Assembly: GCF_036320965.1 (NCBI RefSeq) | Contig: NC_092258.1 | Span: 1,446,001 to 1,510,000 of the forward strand | Length of the DNA stretch: 64,000 bases | Direction: 5' to 3' | Origin: Panulirus ornatus | Taxonomy: Eukaryota; Arthropoda; Malacostraca; Decapoda; Palinuridae | Part shown: piece by piece, positions 12,057 to 22,400 of the stretch | Position numbering within the stretch: the first letter of the stretch is position 1 | Layout of the letters: every line of letters starts with the position of its first letter | Position numbers and translations under genes: made by a program | Notes under the pieces: generated by a model | The model's input: the letters and a program-made list of their open reading frames with translations, nothing else | What the model was told of the DNA's origin: nothing | Database searches by the model: none

Positions 12057-13727
12057 ACTTTGTCGCTGTCTCCCGCGTTTGCGAGGTAGCGCAAGGAAAC
12101 AGACGAAAGAAATGGCCCAACCCCCCCCCATACACATGTATATACATACGTCCACACACGCAAATATACATACCTACACAGCTTTCCATGGTTTACCCCA
12201 GATGCTTTACATGCCCTGATTCAATCCATTGACAGCACATCGACCCTGGTATACCACATCGATCCAATTCACTCTATTCCTTGCCCGCCTTTCACCCTCC
12301 TGCATGTTCAGGCCCCAATCACTCAAAATCATTTTCACTCCATCTTTCCACCTCCAATTTGGTCTCCCACTTCTCCTCGTTCCCTCCACCTCCGACACAT
12401 ATATCCTCTTTGTCAATCTTTCCTCACTCATTCTCTCCATGTTCCCAAACCATTTCAAAACACCCCCTTCTACTATCTCAACCATGCTCTTTTTATTTCC
12501 ACACATCTCTCTAACCCTTACATTACTTACTCGATGAAACCACCTCACACCACATATTGTCCTCAAACATCTCATTTCCAGCACATTCACCCTCCTGTGC
12601 ACAACTCTATCCATAGCCCACGCCTCGCAACCATGCAAAATTGTTGGAACCACTATTCCCTCAAACATAACCATTTTTGCTTTCCGAGATAATGTTCTCG
12701 ACTTCCAAACATTCTTCAAGGCTCCCAGGATTTTCGCCCCCTCCCCCACCCTATGATTCACTTCTGCTTCCATGATTCCATCCAATGCCAGATCCACTCC
12801 CAGATATCTAAAACACTTTACTTCCTCCAGTTTTTCTCCATTCAAACTTACCTCCCATCTGACTTGACCCTCAACCCTACTGTACCTAATAACCTTGCTC
12901 TTATTCACAATTACTCTTAAGTTTCTTCTTTCACACACTTTACCAAACTCAGTCACCAGCTTCTGCAGTTTCTCACATGAATCAGCCACCAGCGCTGTAT
13001 CATCAGCGAACAACAACTGACTCACTTCCCAAGCTCTCTCATCCCCAATAGACTGCACACATGCCCCCCTTTCCAAAACTCTTGCATTCACCTCCCTAAC
13101 AACCCCATCCATAAACAAATTAAACAACCATGGAGACATCACACACCCCTGCCGCAAACCTACATTCACTGAGAACCAATCACTTTCCTCTCTTCCTACA
13201 CGTACACATGCCTTACATCCCCGATAAAAACTTTTCACTGCTTCTAACAACTTGCCTCCCACACCATATATTCTTAGTACCTTCCACAGAGCATCTCTAT
13301 CAACTCTATCATATGCCTTCTCCAGATCCATAAATGCTACATACAAATCCATTTGCTTTTCTAAGTATTTCTCACATACATTCTTCAAAGCAAACACCTG
13401 ATCCACACATCCTCTACCACTTCTGAAACCACAGTGCTCTTCCCGAATCTGATGCTCTGTACATGCCTTCACCCTCTCAATCAATACCTTCCCATATAAT
13501 CTACCAGGAATACTCAACAAACTTATACCTCTGTAATTTGAGCACTCACTTTTATCCCCTTTGCCTTTGTACAATGGCACTATGCATGCATTCTGCCACT
13601 CCACAGGCACCTCACCATGAATCATACATACATTAAATAACCTTACCAACCAGTTAACAATACAGTCACCCCCTTTTTTAATAAATTCCACTGCAATACC
13701 ATCCAAACCTGCTGCCTTGCTGGCACA
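12057..13727 (-). mobile_element. RTE-like LINE, unit B copy
   Basis: Duplicate of the 8.8-10.4 kb LINE. The minus-strand frame 13775-12207 has the same length and RT motifs with only a few residue changes. Its 3' UTR is the short type, unlike unit A, so the duplication boundary lies in the UTR near 12185. Confidence 0.88.
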
Positions 13728-13754
13728 CATATATATCTTTCTTTTCTCTCTTTC

Positions 13755-13985
13755 ATACTGTTCGCCATTTCCCACGTTAGCAAGGTCGCGTTAAGAACAG
13801 AGGACTGGGCCTCTGAGGGAATATCCTCACCTGGCCTCGTTCTCTGTTCCTTCTTTTGGAAAATTAAAAAAAAACGAGAGGGGAGGATTACCAGCCCCCC
13901 ACTCCCTGCCCTTTTAGTTGCCTTCTACGACACGCAGGGAATACGTGGGAAGTATTCTTTCTCCCCTATCCCCAGGGATAGGGGA
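13755..13985 (-). mobile_element. SINE-like element, unit B copy
   Basis: Duplicate of the SINE at 10400-10630 at the same place relative to the LINE. Confidence 0.85.
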
Positions 13986-13993
13986 GAATGCCC

Positions 13994-14034
<41 letters not shown>

Positions 14035-14037
<3 letters not shown>

Positions 14038-14227
14038 TTGTCGCTGTCTCCCGCGTTTGCGAGGTAGCGCAAGGAAACAGACGAAAGAAATGGCCCAACC
14101 CACCCCCATACACATGTATATACATACACATCCACACACGCAAATATACATACCTACACAGCTTTCCATGGTTTACCCCAGACGCTTCACATGCCCTGAT
14201 TCAATCCACTGACAGCACGTCAACCCC

Positions 14228-14230
<3 letters not shown>
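14035..14230 (-). mobile_element. LINE 3' UTR-only copy, present only in unit B
   Basis: A complete 3' UTR-only copy with an A-rich tail (the T-run at about 14008-14034), lying inside the AT tract that is uninterrupted in unit A. It ends at GTCAACCCCGG, the same boundary as 11532-11727. Confidence 0.82.

Positions 14231-14322
<92 letters not shown>
14229..14322. repeat. (AT)n microsatellite with T-rich interruptions
   Basis: AT dinucleotides with two ATTTTTAT interruptions, adjacent to the LINE 3' UTR-only copy. Confidence 0.95.
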
Positions 14323-14325
<3 letters not shown>

Positions 14326-15160
14326 GTACAGTAGGGTTGAGGGTCAAGTCAATTGGGAGGTGAGTTTGAATGGAGAAAAACTGGAGGAAGTGAAGTGTTT
14401 TAGATATCTGGGAGTGGATCTGGCAGCGGATGGAACCATGGAAGCGGAACTGGATCATAGGGTGGGGGAGGGGGCGAAAATTCTGGGGGCCTTGAAGAAT
14501 GTGTGGAAGTCGAGAACATTATCTCGGAAAGCAAACATGGGTATGTTTGAAGGAATAGTGGTTCCAACAATGTTGTATGGTTGCGAGGCGTGGGCTATGG
14601 ATAGAGTTGTGCGCAGGAGGATGGATGTGCTGGAAATGAGATGTTTGAGGACAATGTGTGGTGTGAGGTGGTTTGATCGAGTGAGTAACGTAAGGGTAAG
14701 AGAGATGTGTGGAAATAAAAAGAGCGTGGTTGAGAGAGCAAAGAGGGTGTTTTGAAGTGGTTTGGGCACATGGAGAGAATGAGTGAGGAAAGATTGACCA
14801 AGAGGATATATGTGTCGGAGGTGGAGGGAACGAGGAGAAGAGGGAGACCAAATTGGAGGTGGAAAGATGGAGTGAAAAAGATTTTGTGTGATCAGGGCCT
14901 GAACATGCAGGAGGGTGAAAGGAGGGCAAGTAATAGAGTGAATTGGAGCGATGTGGTATACCGGGGTTGACGTGCTGTCAGTGGATTGAATCAAGGCATG
15001 TGAAGCGTCTGGGGTAAACCATGGAAAGCTGTGTAGGTATGTATATTTGCGTGTGTGGACGTATGTATATACATGTGTATGGGGGGGGGTTGGGCCATTT
15101 CTTTCGTCTGTTTCCTTGCGCTACCTCGCAAACGCGGGAGACAGCGACAAAGTATAATAA
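14323..15160 (+). mobile_element. RTE-like LINE 3' half, unit B copy, frameshifted
   Basis: Duplicate of 10673-11510. A one-base A deletion near 14740 breaks the frame into 14360-14755 and 14752-14970. The tail hairpin and A-run are retained. Confidence 0.87.
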
Positions 15161-15180
15161 AAAAAAAATAAATAATTTTT

Positions 15181-15376
15181 TGCTTTGTCGCTGTCTCCCG
15201 CGTTTGCGAGGTAGCGCAAGGAAACAGACGAAAGAAATGGCACAACCCACCCCCATACACATGTATATACATACACGTCCACACACGCAAATATACATAC
15301 CTACACAGCTTTCCATGGTTTACCCCAGATGCTTCACATGCCCTGATTCAATCCACTAACAGCACGTCAACCCCGG
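15181..15376 (-). mobile_element. LINE 3' UTR-only copy, unit B
   Basis: Duplicate of 11532-11727. Confidence 0.8.
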
Positions 15377-15528
15377 GAGCGGGGGGGCTGGAAATCCTCC
15401 CCTCTTGTTTTTTTTTAATTTTCCAAAAGAAGGAACAGAGAAGGGGGCCAGGTGAGGATGTTCCCTCAGAGGCCCAGTCCTCTGTTCTTAACACTACCTT
15501 GCTGATGTGGGAAATGGCAATAGTTTGA
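15377..15528 (+). mobile_element. SINE-like element, head-truncated, unit B
   Basis: Duplicate of 11728-11877. The tail reads TGATGTGGG here (one CpG-type change). Confidence 0.78.
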
Positions 15529-15564
15529 AAAAAAAAAAGAAATATATATGTATATGTTTTTTTT

Positions 15565-15672
15565 TTCCAAAAGAAGGAACAGAGAAGGGGGCCAGGTGAG
15601 GATATTCCCTCAGAGGCCCAGTCCTCTGTTCTTAATGCTACCTTGCTAATGCGGGAAATGGCGAATAGTTTG
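15565..15672 (+). mobile_element. SINE-like element, short copy, unit B
   Basis: Duplicate of 11912-12022. Confidence 0.78.
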
Positions 15673-15706
15673 AAATATATATATTTTTTTTTTAATTTTT
15701 TTATAT

Positions 15707-17797
15707 ACTTTGTCGCTGTCTCCCGCGTTTGCGAGGTAGCGCAAGGAAACAGACGAAAGAAATGGCCCAACCCCCCCCCATACACATGTATATACATACG
15801 TCCACACACGCAAATATACATACCTACACAGCTTTCCATGGTTTACCCCAGACGCTTCACATGCCTTGATTCAATCCACTGACAGCACGTCAACCCCGGT
15901 ATACCACATCGCTCCAATTCACTCTATTCCTTGCTCTCCTTTCATCCTCCTGCATGTTCAGGCCCCGATCACACAAAATCTTTTTCACTCCATCTTTCCA
16001 CCTCCAATTTGGTCTCCCTCTTCTCCTCGTTCCCTCCACCTCCGACACATATATCCTCTTGGTCAATCTTTCCTCACTTATTCTCTCCATGTGCCCAAAC
16101 CATTTCAAAACACCCTCTTCTGTTCTCTCAACCACGCTCTTTTTATTTCCACACATCTCTCTTACCCTTATGTTACTTACTCGATGAAACCACCTCACAC
16201 CACACATTGTCCTCAGACATCTCATTTCCAGCACATCCATCCTCCTGCGCACAACTCTATCCATAGCCCACGCCTCGCAACCATACAACATTGTTGGAAC
16301 CACTATTTCTTCAAACATACCCATTTTTGCTTTCGAGATAATGTTCTCGACTTCCACACATTCTTCAAGGCTCCCAGGATTTTCGCCCCCTCCCCCACCC
16401 TATGATCCACTTCCGCTTCCATGGTTCCATCCACTGCCAGATCCACTCCCAGATATCTAAAACACTTTACTTCCTCCAGTTTTGCTCCATTCAAACTTAC
16501 CTCCCAATTGACTTGACCCTCAACCCTACTGTACCTAATAACCTTGCTCTTATTCACATTTACTCTTAACTTTCTTCTTTCACACTCTTTACCAAACTCA
16601 GTCACCAGCTTCTGCAGTTTCTCACATGAATCAGCCACCAGCGTTGTATCATCAGCGAACAACAACTGACTCACTTCCCAAGCTCTCTCATCCCCAACAG
16701 ACTTCATACTTGCCCCTCTTTCCAAAACTCTTGCATTTACCTCTCTAACAACCCCATCCATAAACAAATTAAACAACCATGGAGACATCACACACCCCTG
16801 CCGCAAACCTACATTCACTGAGAACCAATCACTTTCCTCTCTTCCTACACGTACACATGCCTTACATCCTCGATAAAAACTTTTCACTGCTTCTAACAAC
16901 TTGCCTCCCACACCATATATTCTTAATACCTTCCACAGAGCATCTCTATCAACTCTATCATATACCTTCTCCAGATCCATAAATGCTACATACAAATCCA
17001 TTTGCTTTTCTAAGTACTTCTCACATACATTCTTCAAAGCAAACACCTGATCCACACATCCTCTACCACTTCTGAAACCACAGTGCTCTTCCCGAATCTG
17101 ATGCTCTGTACATGCCTTCACCCTCTCAATCAATACCCTCCCATATAATTTACCAGGAATACTCAACAAACTTATACCTCTGTAATTTGAACACTCACTC
17201 TTATCCCCTTTGCCTTTGTACAATGGCACTATGCACGCATTCCGCCAATCCTCAGGCACCTCACCATGAGTCATACATACATTAAATAACCTTACCAACC
17301 AGTCAATAATACAGTCACCCCCTTTTTTAATAAATTCCACTGCAATACCATCCAAACCTGCTGCCTTGCCGGCTTTCATCTTCCGCAAAGCTTTTACTAC
17401 CTCTTCTCTGTTTACCAAATCATTTTCCCTAACCCTCTCACTTTGCACACCACCTCGACCAAAACACCCTATATCTGCCACTCTATCATCAAACACATTC
17501 AACAAACCTTCAAAATACTCACTCCATCTCCTTCTCACATCACTACTACTTGTTATCACCTCCCATTTGCGCCCTTCACTGAAGTTCCCATTTGCTCCTT
17601 TGTCTTACGCACTTTATTTACCTCCTTCCAGAACATCTTTTTATTCTCCCTAAAATTTAATGATACTCTCTCACCCCAACTCTCATTTGCCCTCTTTTTC
17701 ACCTCTTGCACCTTTCTCTTGACCTCCTGTCTCTTTCTTTTATACATCTCCCACTCAATTGCATTTTTTCCCTGCAAAAATCGTCCAAATCGTCTGT
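15707..17797 (-). mobile_element. RTE-like LINE, longest copy, two one-base frameshifts
   Basis: Minus-strand frames 17777-17556, 17559-16303 and 16357-15890 join into about 620 residues with only two single-base deletions, both in C-runs (near 17562 and near 16335). Domains in order: linker ([10 protein letters not shown]), RT with [23 protein letters not shown] and [21 protein letters not shown], and the C-terminal [12 protein letters not shown]. The endonuclease is absent. It ends at 5' position about 17797 next to unrelated AT-rich DNA. The short-type 3' UTR ends near 15707. Confidence 0.88.
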
Positions 17798-18097
17798 TAT
17801 GATATATAATCTTAATAATCCCTTTCTATATAATTTACATACATTTGTATAAAATATACACCCTCTTACATTTGCAGTCAAAGGACCTTAAAATACTGTA
17901 ATACTAAATTTACAATTATAAAGGATTTTATTTGTCCTCATTTTAATATGGCAAGAGGAACAAAGTTTGCAGTAGCTTTTTGATTTTTGTCAAAAAAAAG
18001 CTGGAAGTATGTTTTCTAACAAACTATTGCTCTATAACAAGGACTGTTTTTAAAGTTTTCATACACTATTAGTGTTGCCTTTGTAAATCATTCTTTC
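17798..18097. other. AT-rich intergenic DNA
   Basis: Between a LINE and a SINE. I see no gene or repeat in it. Confidence 0.5.
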
Positions 18098-18337
18098 TTT
18101 CTTTCATACTATTCGCCATTTCCCGCATTAGCGAGGTAGCGTTGAGAACAGAGGACTGGGCCCTTGAGGGAATATCCTCACCTGGGCCCCTTCTCTGTTC
18201 ACTCTTTTGGAGAAAAAAAAAAAAAAAAAAAAAAAGTGAGAGGGGAGGATTTCCAGCCCCCTGCTCCCTCCCCTTTTAGTCGCCTTCTACGACACGCAGG
18301 GAATACGTGGGAAGTATTCTTTCTCCCCTATCCCCAA
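18098..18337 (-). mobile_element. SINE-like element, best full-length copy
   Basis: About 240 bp. On the minus strand: head with GGGGAGAAAGAATACTTCCC, then GTGTCGTAGAAGGCGACTAA, a purine-rich middle, a 21-base A-run spacer, the GGCCCAGTCCTCTGTTCTCA block, the tail hairpin (plus strand CCCGC-ATTA-GCGAG at 18122-18135) and a terminal AAAGAAAG repeat. No ORF. Confidence 0.87.
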
Positions 18338-19468
18338 ATACTCTGCATTTTGTTGCACTGACTGGATGGGATAATGATGGATCATTCTAATCCGTCTACC
18401 CCCTTATGAATTATATTCCTTAATTTTCTAACACTTCTATATGTACCACTGACCTTAATACAATCTAATAATCTATAGTCTGCTGACCCTAGCAAACTAT
18501 CAGCTGTGGAGCATTCTCAAGTATTGTATAAAATTCACAAGAAAAATGTTCTTGTGAGTTAAAGACCTCAGCAACAGATTATTGGTACTACATTATACCG
18601 AATGAGAGCTTTGATAGCTTTCGCAATTCAGTAATTCTAATTCTTGGCTGCTTTATGCACATTACTGTCATGATAACTTGCATTAATGAGGCACTAGGTA
18701 CCCTCATGTTTATTTTTCTGGTAAAAAAGGATTGTAAAGCTAAAATACTGTACCTGTAATGTATTTTGTATTCATCTTTTGTGATAGGCTGCCATAGCTA
18801 TGGTACATGTGACTCTCAGCCACTGGAATGCACTTTGCTGCTATATCGAGAACATGAAAATTTTTGTGATATATATCTTATGAGTTTGGGTAAAGTCACT
18901 ACATACAGAACCGTAATTTACAAATACATATTGTAATGTGGAATACATGAAATTCAATCAAAACACACTGGAGAGCCAGGAGACTCCAATACTGTTTAAA
19001 CAAGTTAAATGAACACAGATACAGACAAACCTAAAACAAAACTATGTATTCCTTTAAGTTAGTTCTATCTGCATATCAAAGAACATTTTGCCTATTCAGT
19101 TTGGCTGTGGATTATCATGTCAATCAGTGGGTTAGTACATATAGCATATATATGAACAGGATAATGATTGAAGGTAAATTAACTGCCAACAGGTTAATGG
19201 ACACCATGTTATTGCAATAATACTCTAACTTAAAAATATTAATCAGCAATTTAAAACAAATTTGCAGTTGAAGTATCAAAAATTTAGGCACTAATTTTAT
19301 GCTTTTGATGCCTTGTTTTAACTACTAAGGAATACACAGTATTCAGGATATGCCTGGTTACATACCTATTTGGTTTAACACAAGGATATATAGTCAGTTA
19401 ACAAAAAAGAGAAAAAGTATCACTCTTTTACAAATATATCTCCACCAAAACAAATGTTTACCACTGAA
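18338..19468. other. PIGU 3' flank, probable 3' UTR
   Basis: AT-rich sequence downstream of the PIGU stop. The clearest poly(A) signal on the minus strand is AATAAA at 18714-18709, which would give a 3' UTR of about 750 bp. No other gene seen. Confidence 0.35.
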
Positions 19469-22400
19469 TCACTGAAGAGTAAGTCTGGCAGGTACGCCAT
19501 CTACCTCCATCTTGGAGCCATGGATAAGATGGTATTCTCGTTTTACATGAGCAAACAGAAGATCCGTAACAAGGAAAATCTGAAATATACGCGTAACATT
19601 TAAGTGAAACATGGAAAATCTGAAATAAACATAGAACATTATTAATGAACTTGCCCAAATGTTTTTGCAGCCTTCAACTGGGTCAACCTGCATACAGGTA
19701 AGAATCTACTGCACTATTATAACATAATTTATAAGGGGTAATACCCTAGTTCACACAAATTCTTTAAAGCTTGCCTTATATGGATATCTAATAAATTTTC
19801 ACCATGACTTTATTGTTATAACTTACAGCAGCATATACGATAAAGTATCAAAAACAGTACCTGAGCTGTGTTGAAAGCTAAAGTAACAGCAAAGTAAAAG
19901 TTTGCATTTGCTGATCCATTGAAGATCCACAGGTTGTACATGATAGGTCCCAGGACTGATGTAGCCACAAACATGCAACCAACGATAAATGTCTGCCGCA
20001 TAACTGGTGAGGAACATCATTGTGTGTGACTAAAGTGTATAAATTTTCCAAAGCTCTACATTTACAAAAACAGAATATTAATTCAGTTAACAAAACATCA
20101 ATTTCTTTTCAGCTATCCTATTTACTGTATTTCCTTCATTGCCAGTTACTGTCTTTTGCACTATGATACCTGAACACTTCTTTTATGATTTCCAAATATG
20201 TTATATACCCCTCTTTTATAAACTTATTTCAAGCTAATTCTTCCAAACTAATAATCTTCAATTCTTCACATACTTCTACACACTTCACATAATCTGACAT
20301 AGGTTAATTAAAAAGAAATTAGAAATAAACTAAAACAGGATAAACTTACTATGGGTATGTACAGAAGTGTGCTACTCATCAAACTTTTGATACATGGGAA
20401 ACAAAATCCTATGAACAGGCATCTTATACTGGATAAACAAAAATCGATTAAACAAATACAATATTTCAAAATGATTTTACTGGAATATGAATTACATAAC
20501 AGGCATGAAAAGGATCGTCAAATTATTACCAGTAACAACCCTGAGCTCTTAATACTATGCGCATCAACCTTCATCTTCAAAAATTTCTTCTTTCATACTT
20601 GTTTGCTGTTTCCCACATTACCACAATAGCAAGGTAGCACCAGGAACAGACTTAAGACAAGGCCTCATTTGCTAACATCTATTCTTTAGCTGTCTTGTGG
20701 TGCATCGAGACCACAGCTTCACTATCCACAACCAGGCTCTACAGTTCTTTTTGTGATTTCCCCTGGCTGCTTCATAAGCCCTGGTTCAGTCCATTGACAA
20801 TGCACCATCCCATGTATACCACAAAGCTCCAATTCACTCTATCCCTTGCATGGTTCTCACTCTCCTGAATTTTCAGACCCTGATTACTCGAAATATTTCA
20901 TATAATCTGGGTATTAGAATTCACCAGAGATCCACTATCTTAACCAGTAAACATATATATCTAATCCTGTGTTCTTCAGAGAATCCTTAGCAAGCAGAAC
21001 CTTGTACAATTATAACAGTTCCCATTAGCTTTTTATAGGTGTCAGCAAAATGTCTTCATCTATAAAATATATGCACCTTTCATTCATTTATGCAACATGG
21101 ATTTAAGAAAAAGTAGATTATATCCATAAACATTTCAAGTAACCTGCTCTACAGCAGTGCAGAAGGGATAATGAGATTATCTAAAGTGACACAAGACAGA
21201 CTAGAAAGTTTAAAAAAAAATGGTCAAAGGTGCTCTAGATCAACAAAGCTCTTCTATATAAACTCTCCTTTTCTTATATGAAAATGTTGGCTTGCAAGGG
21301 GTTAACTACATTCTACTTGTGGTGGTCCTGGAGCTCCGTTGCTTCATAATGCATAATGGTTGAGGTGTGAGAGAGACAGATTACAGGGGATAAGTATTCC
21401 ATCCTGCACATCATGATACAGGGGTGATCTTCATCCACATATTGTTCCCATTTCTAAATGAGAAACAGTCTCTCCAAAATAGGAAACTTCCACCCCAACA
21501 CTGAAATATGGAAGACCTCGCTACCAAAATACCAGTCAAGGTCAATTGGGTATATCAATAGTGTGGAGGCTTTGCCAACTGACTTTTGTCCCCTAGAAGC
21601 ACAAACCTGGGATCTGAGTAAGTGTCATCACTAGGTAAACATGATTGTAGTCCTTATCTCTGTTTTCTTTCTGTATGGGACCCTATCCTGAAAGCTTCCA
21701 AGGGAAGAGAAAAACAATCCAGATCCAGGAAACACACACATATGAAGGGGGAGAGAAAATTTCAGCATCTACTCAAAAAAGATAACATGTAACAATGTCA
21801 ATAAATATGCAAGATACATATAGTAAATTAAGTCAGCTACATAATACAATACACTGTAACTAAATCTGAAAAAGAAAGAAAATGATACTAATCCAAGGTA
21901 GGGTGGAAGAAGCTGGAATATAAAAAAGGGGCTGGATCAGAACACTGATACAAGTTTGGGATCCAGAGAATGATGAGATAAGTCAGTACTTTCGGCAAGG
22001 GAATGGTGATGGCACTGCCGTGTGGAGACTGCTGATTGATTGGTTGGTGGACCCGGGCCCAGCCAATAGCACTGACTATAGTCAGTCAGCATGGGTTAAT
22101 AAAAATCTACCTAATCAGGTGATGGGTTAACATGTTTCTAAACCCTTGTGATCAAAGAAATTCTTTCAAAGCGTGCAGGAAAAACCAATCTTGGGGAGAA
22201 AGAACCAAAAGTCTGGGTAATGTTCTGCAGTAAAAAACCCACAAAAATGATGTGGTTTTAGCAAACATGAGGTAGAACATATCATGTGAGCCCCGCCTCC
22301 TGAATGGTTCATGAAACTATTTTCTTTTATTATTTTTTCTTTTACATCAATCTGTTGTCCAACAGCAATGTATGGGTGCAAGGCATCAGCTATAGGTGAG

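Larger units (their letters stand above)
8826..15838. repeat. Tandem segmental duplication, two units of about 3.36 and 3.65 kb
   Basis: Unit A (about 8826-12182) and unit B (about 12183-15832) carry the same series in the same order: LINE(-), SINE(-), AT tract, LINE 3' half(+), LINE tail(-), two SINE pieces(+), LINE tail(-). Corresponding bases differ only at scattered sites. Unit B has about 295 extra bp (13993-14322). Both unit edges fall in LINE 3' UTR sequence around TTTCCATGGTTTACCCCA. Confidence 0.9.

Noticed and set aside
14455..14994. Long antisense ORFs across LINE copies (up to 179 codons; also at 1975-2451, 10869-11345, 15866-16405, 27076-27957)
   Set aside because: They mirror the LINE reverse transcriptase ORF on the other strand; they arise from its codon pattern and are not separate genes.
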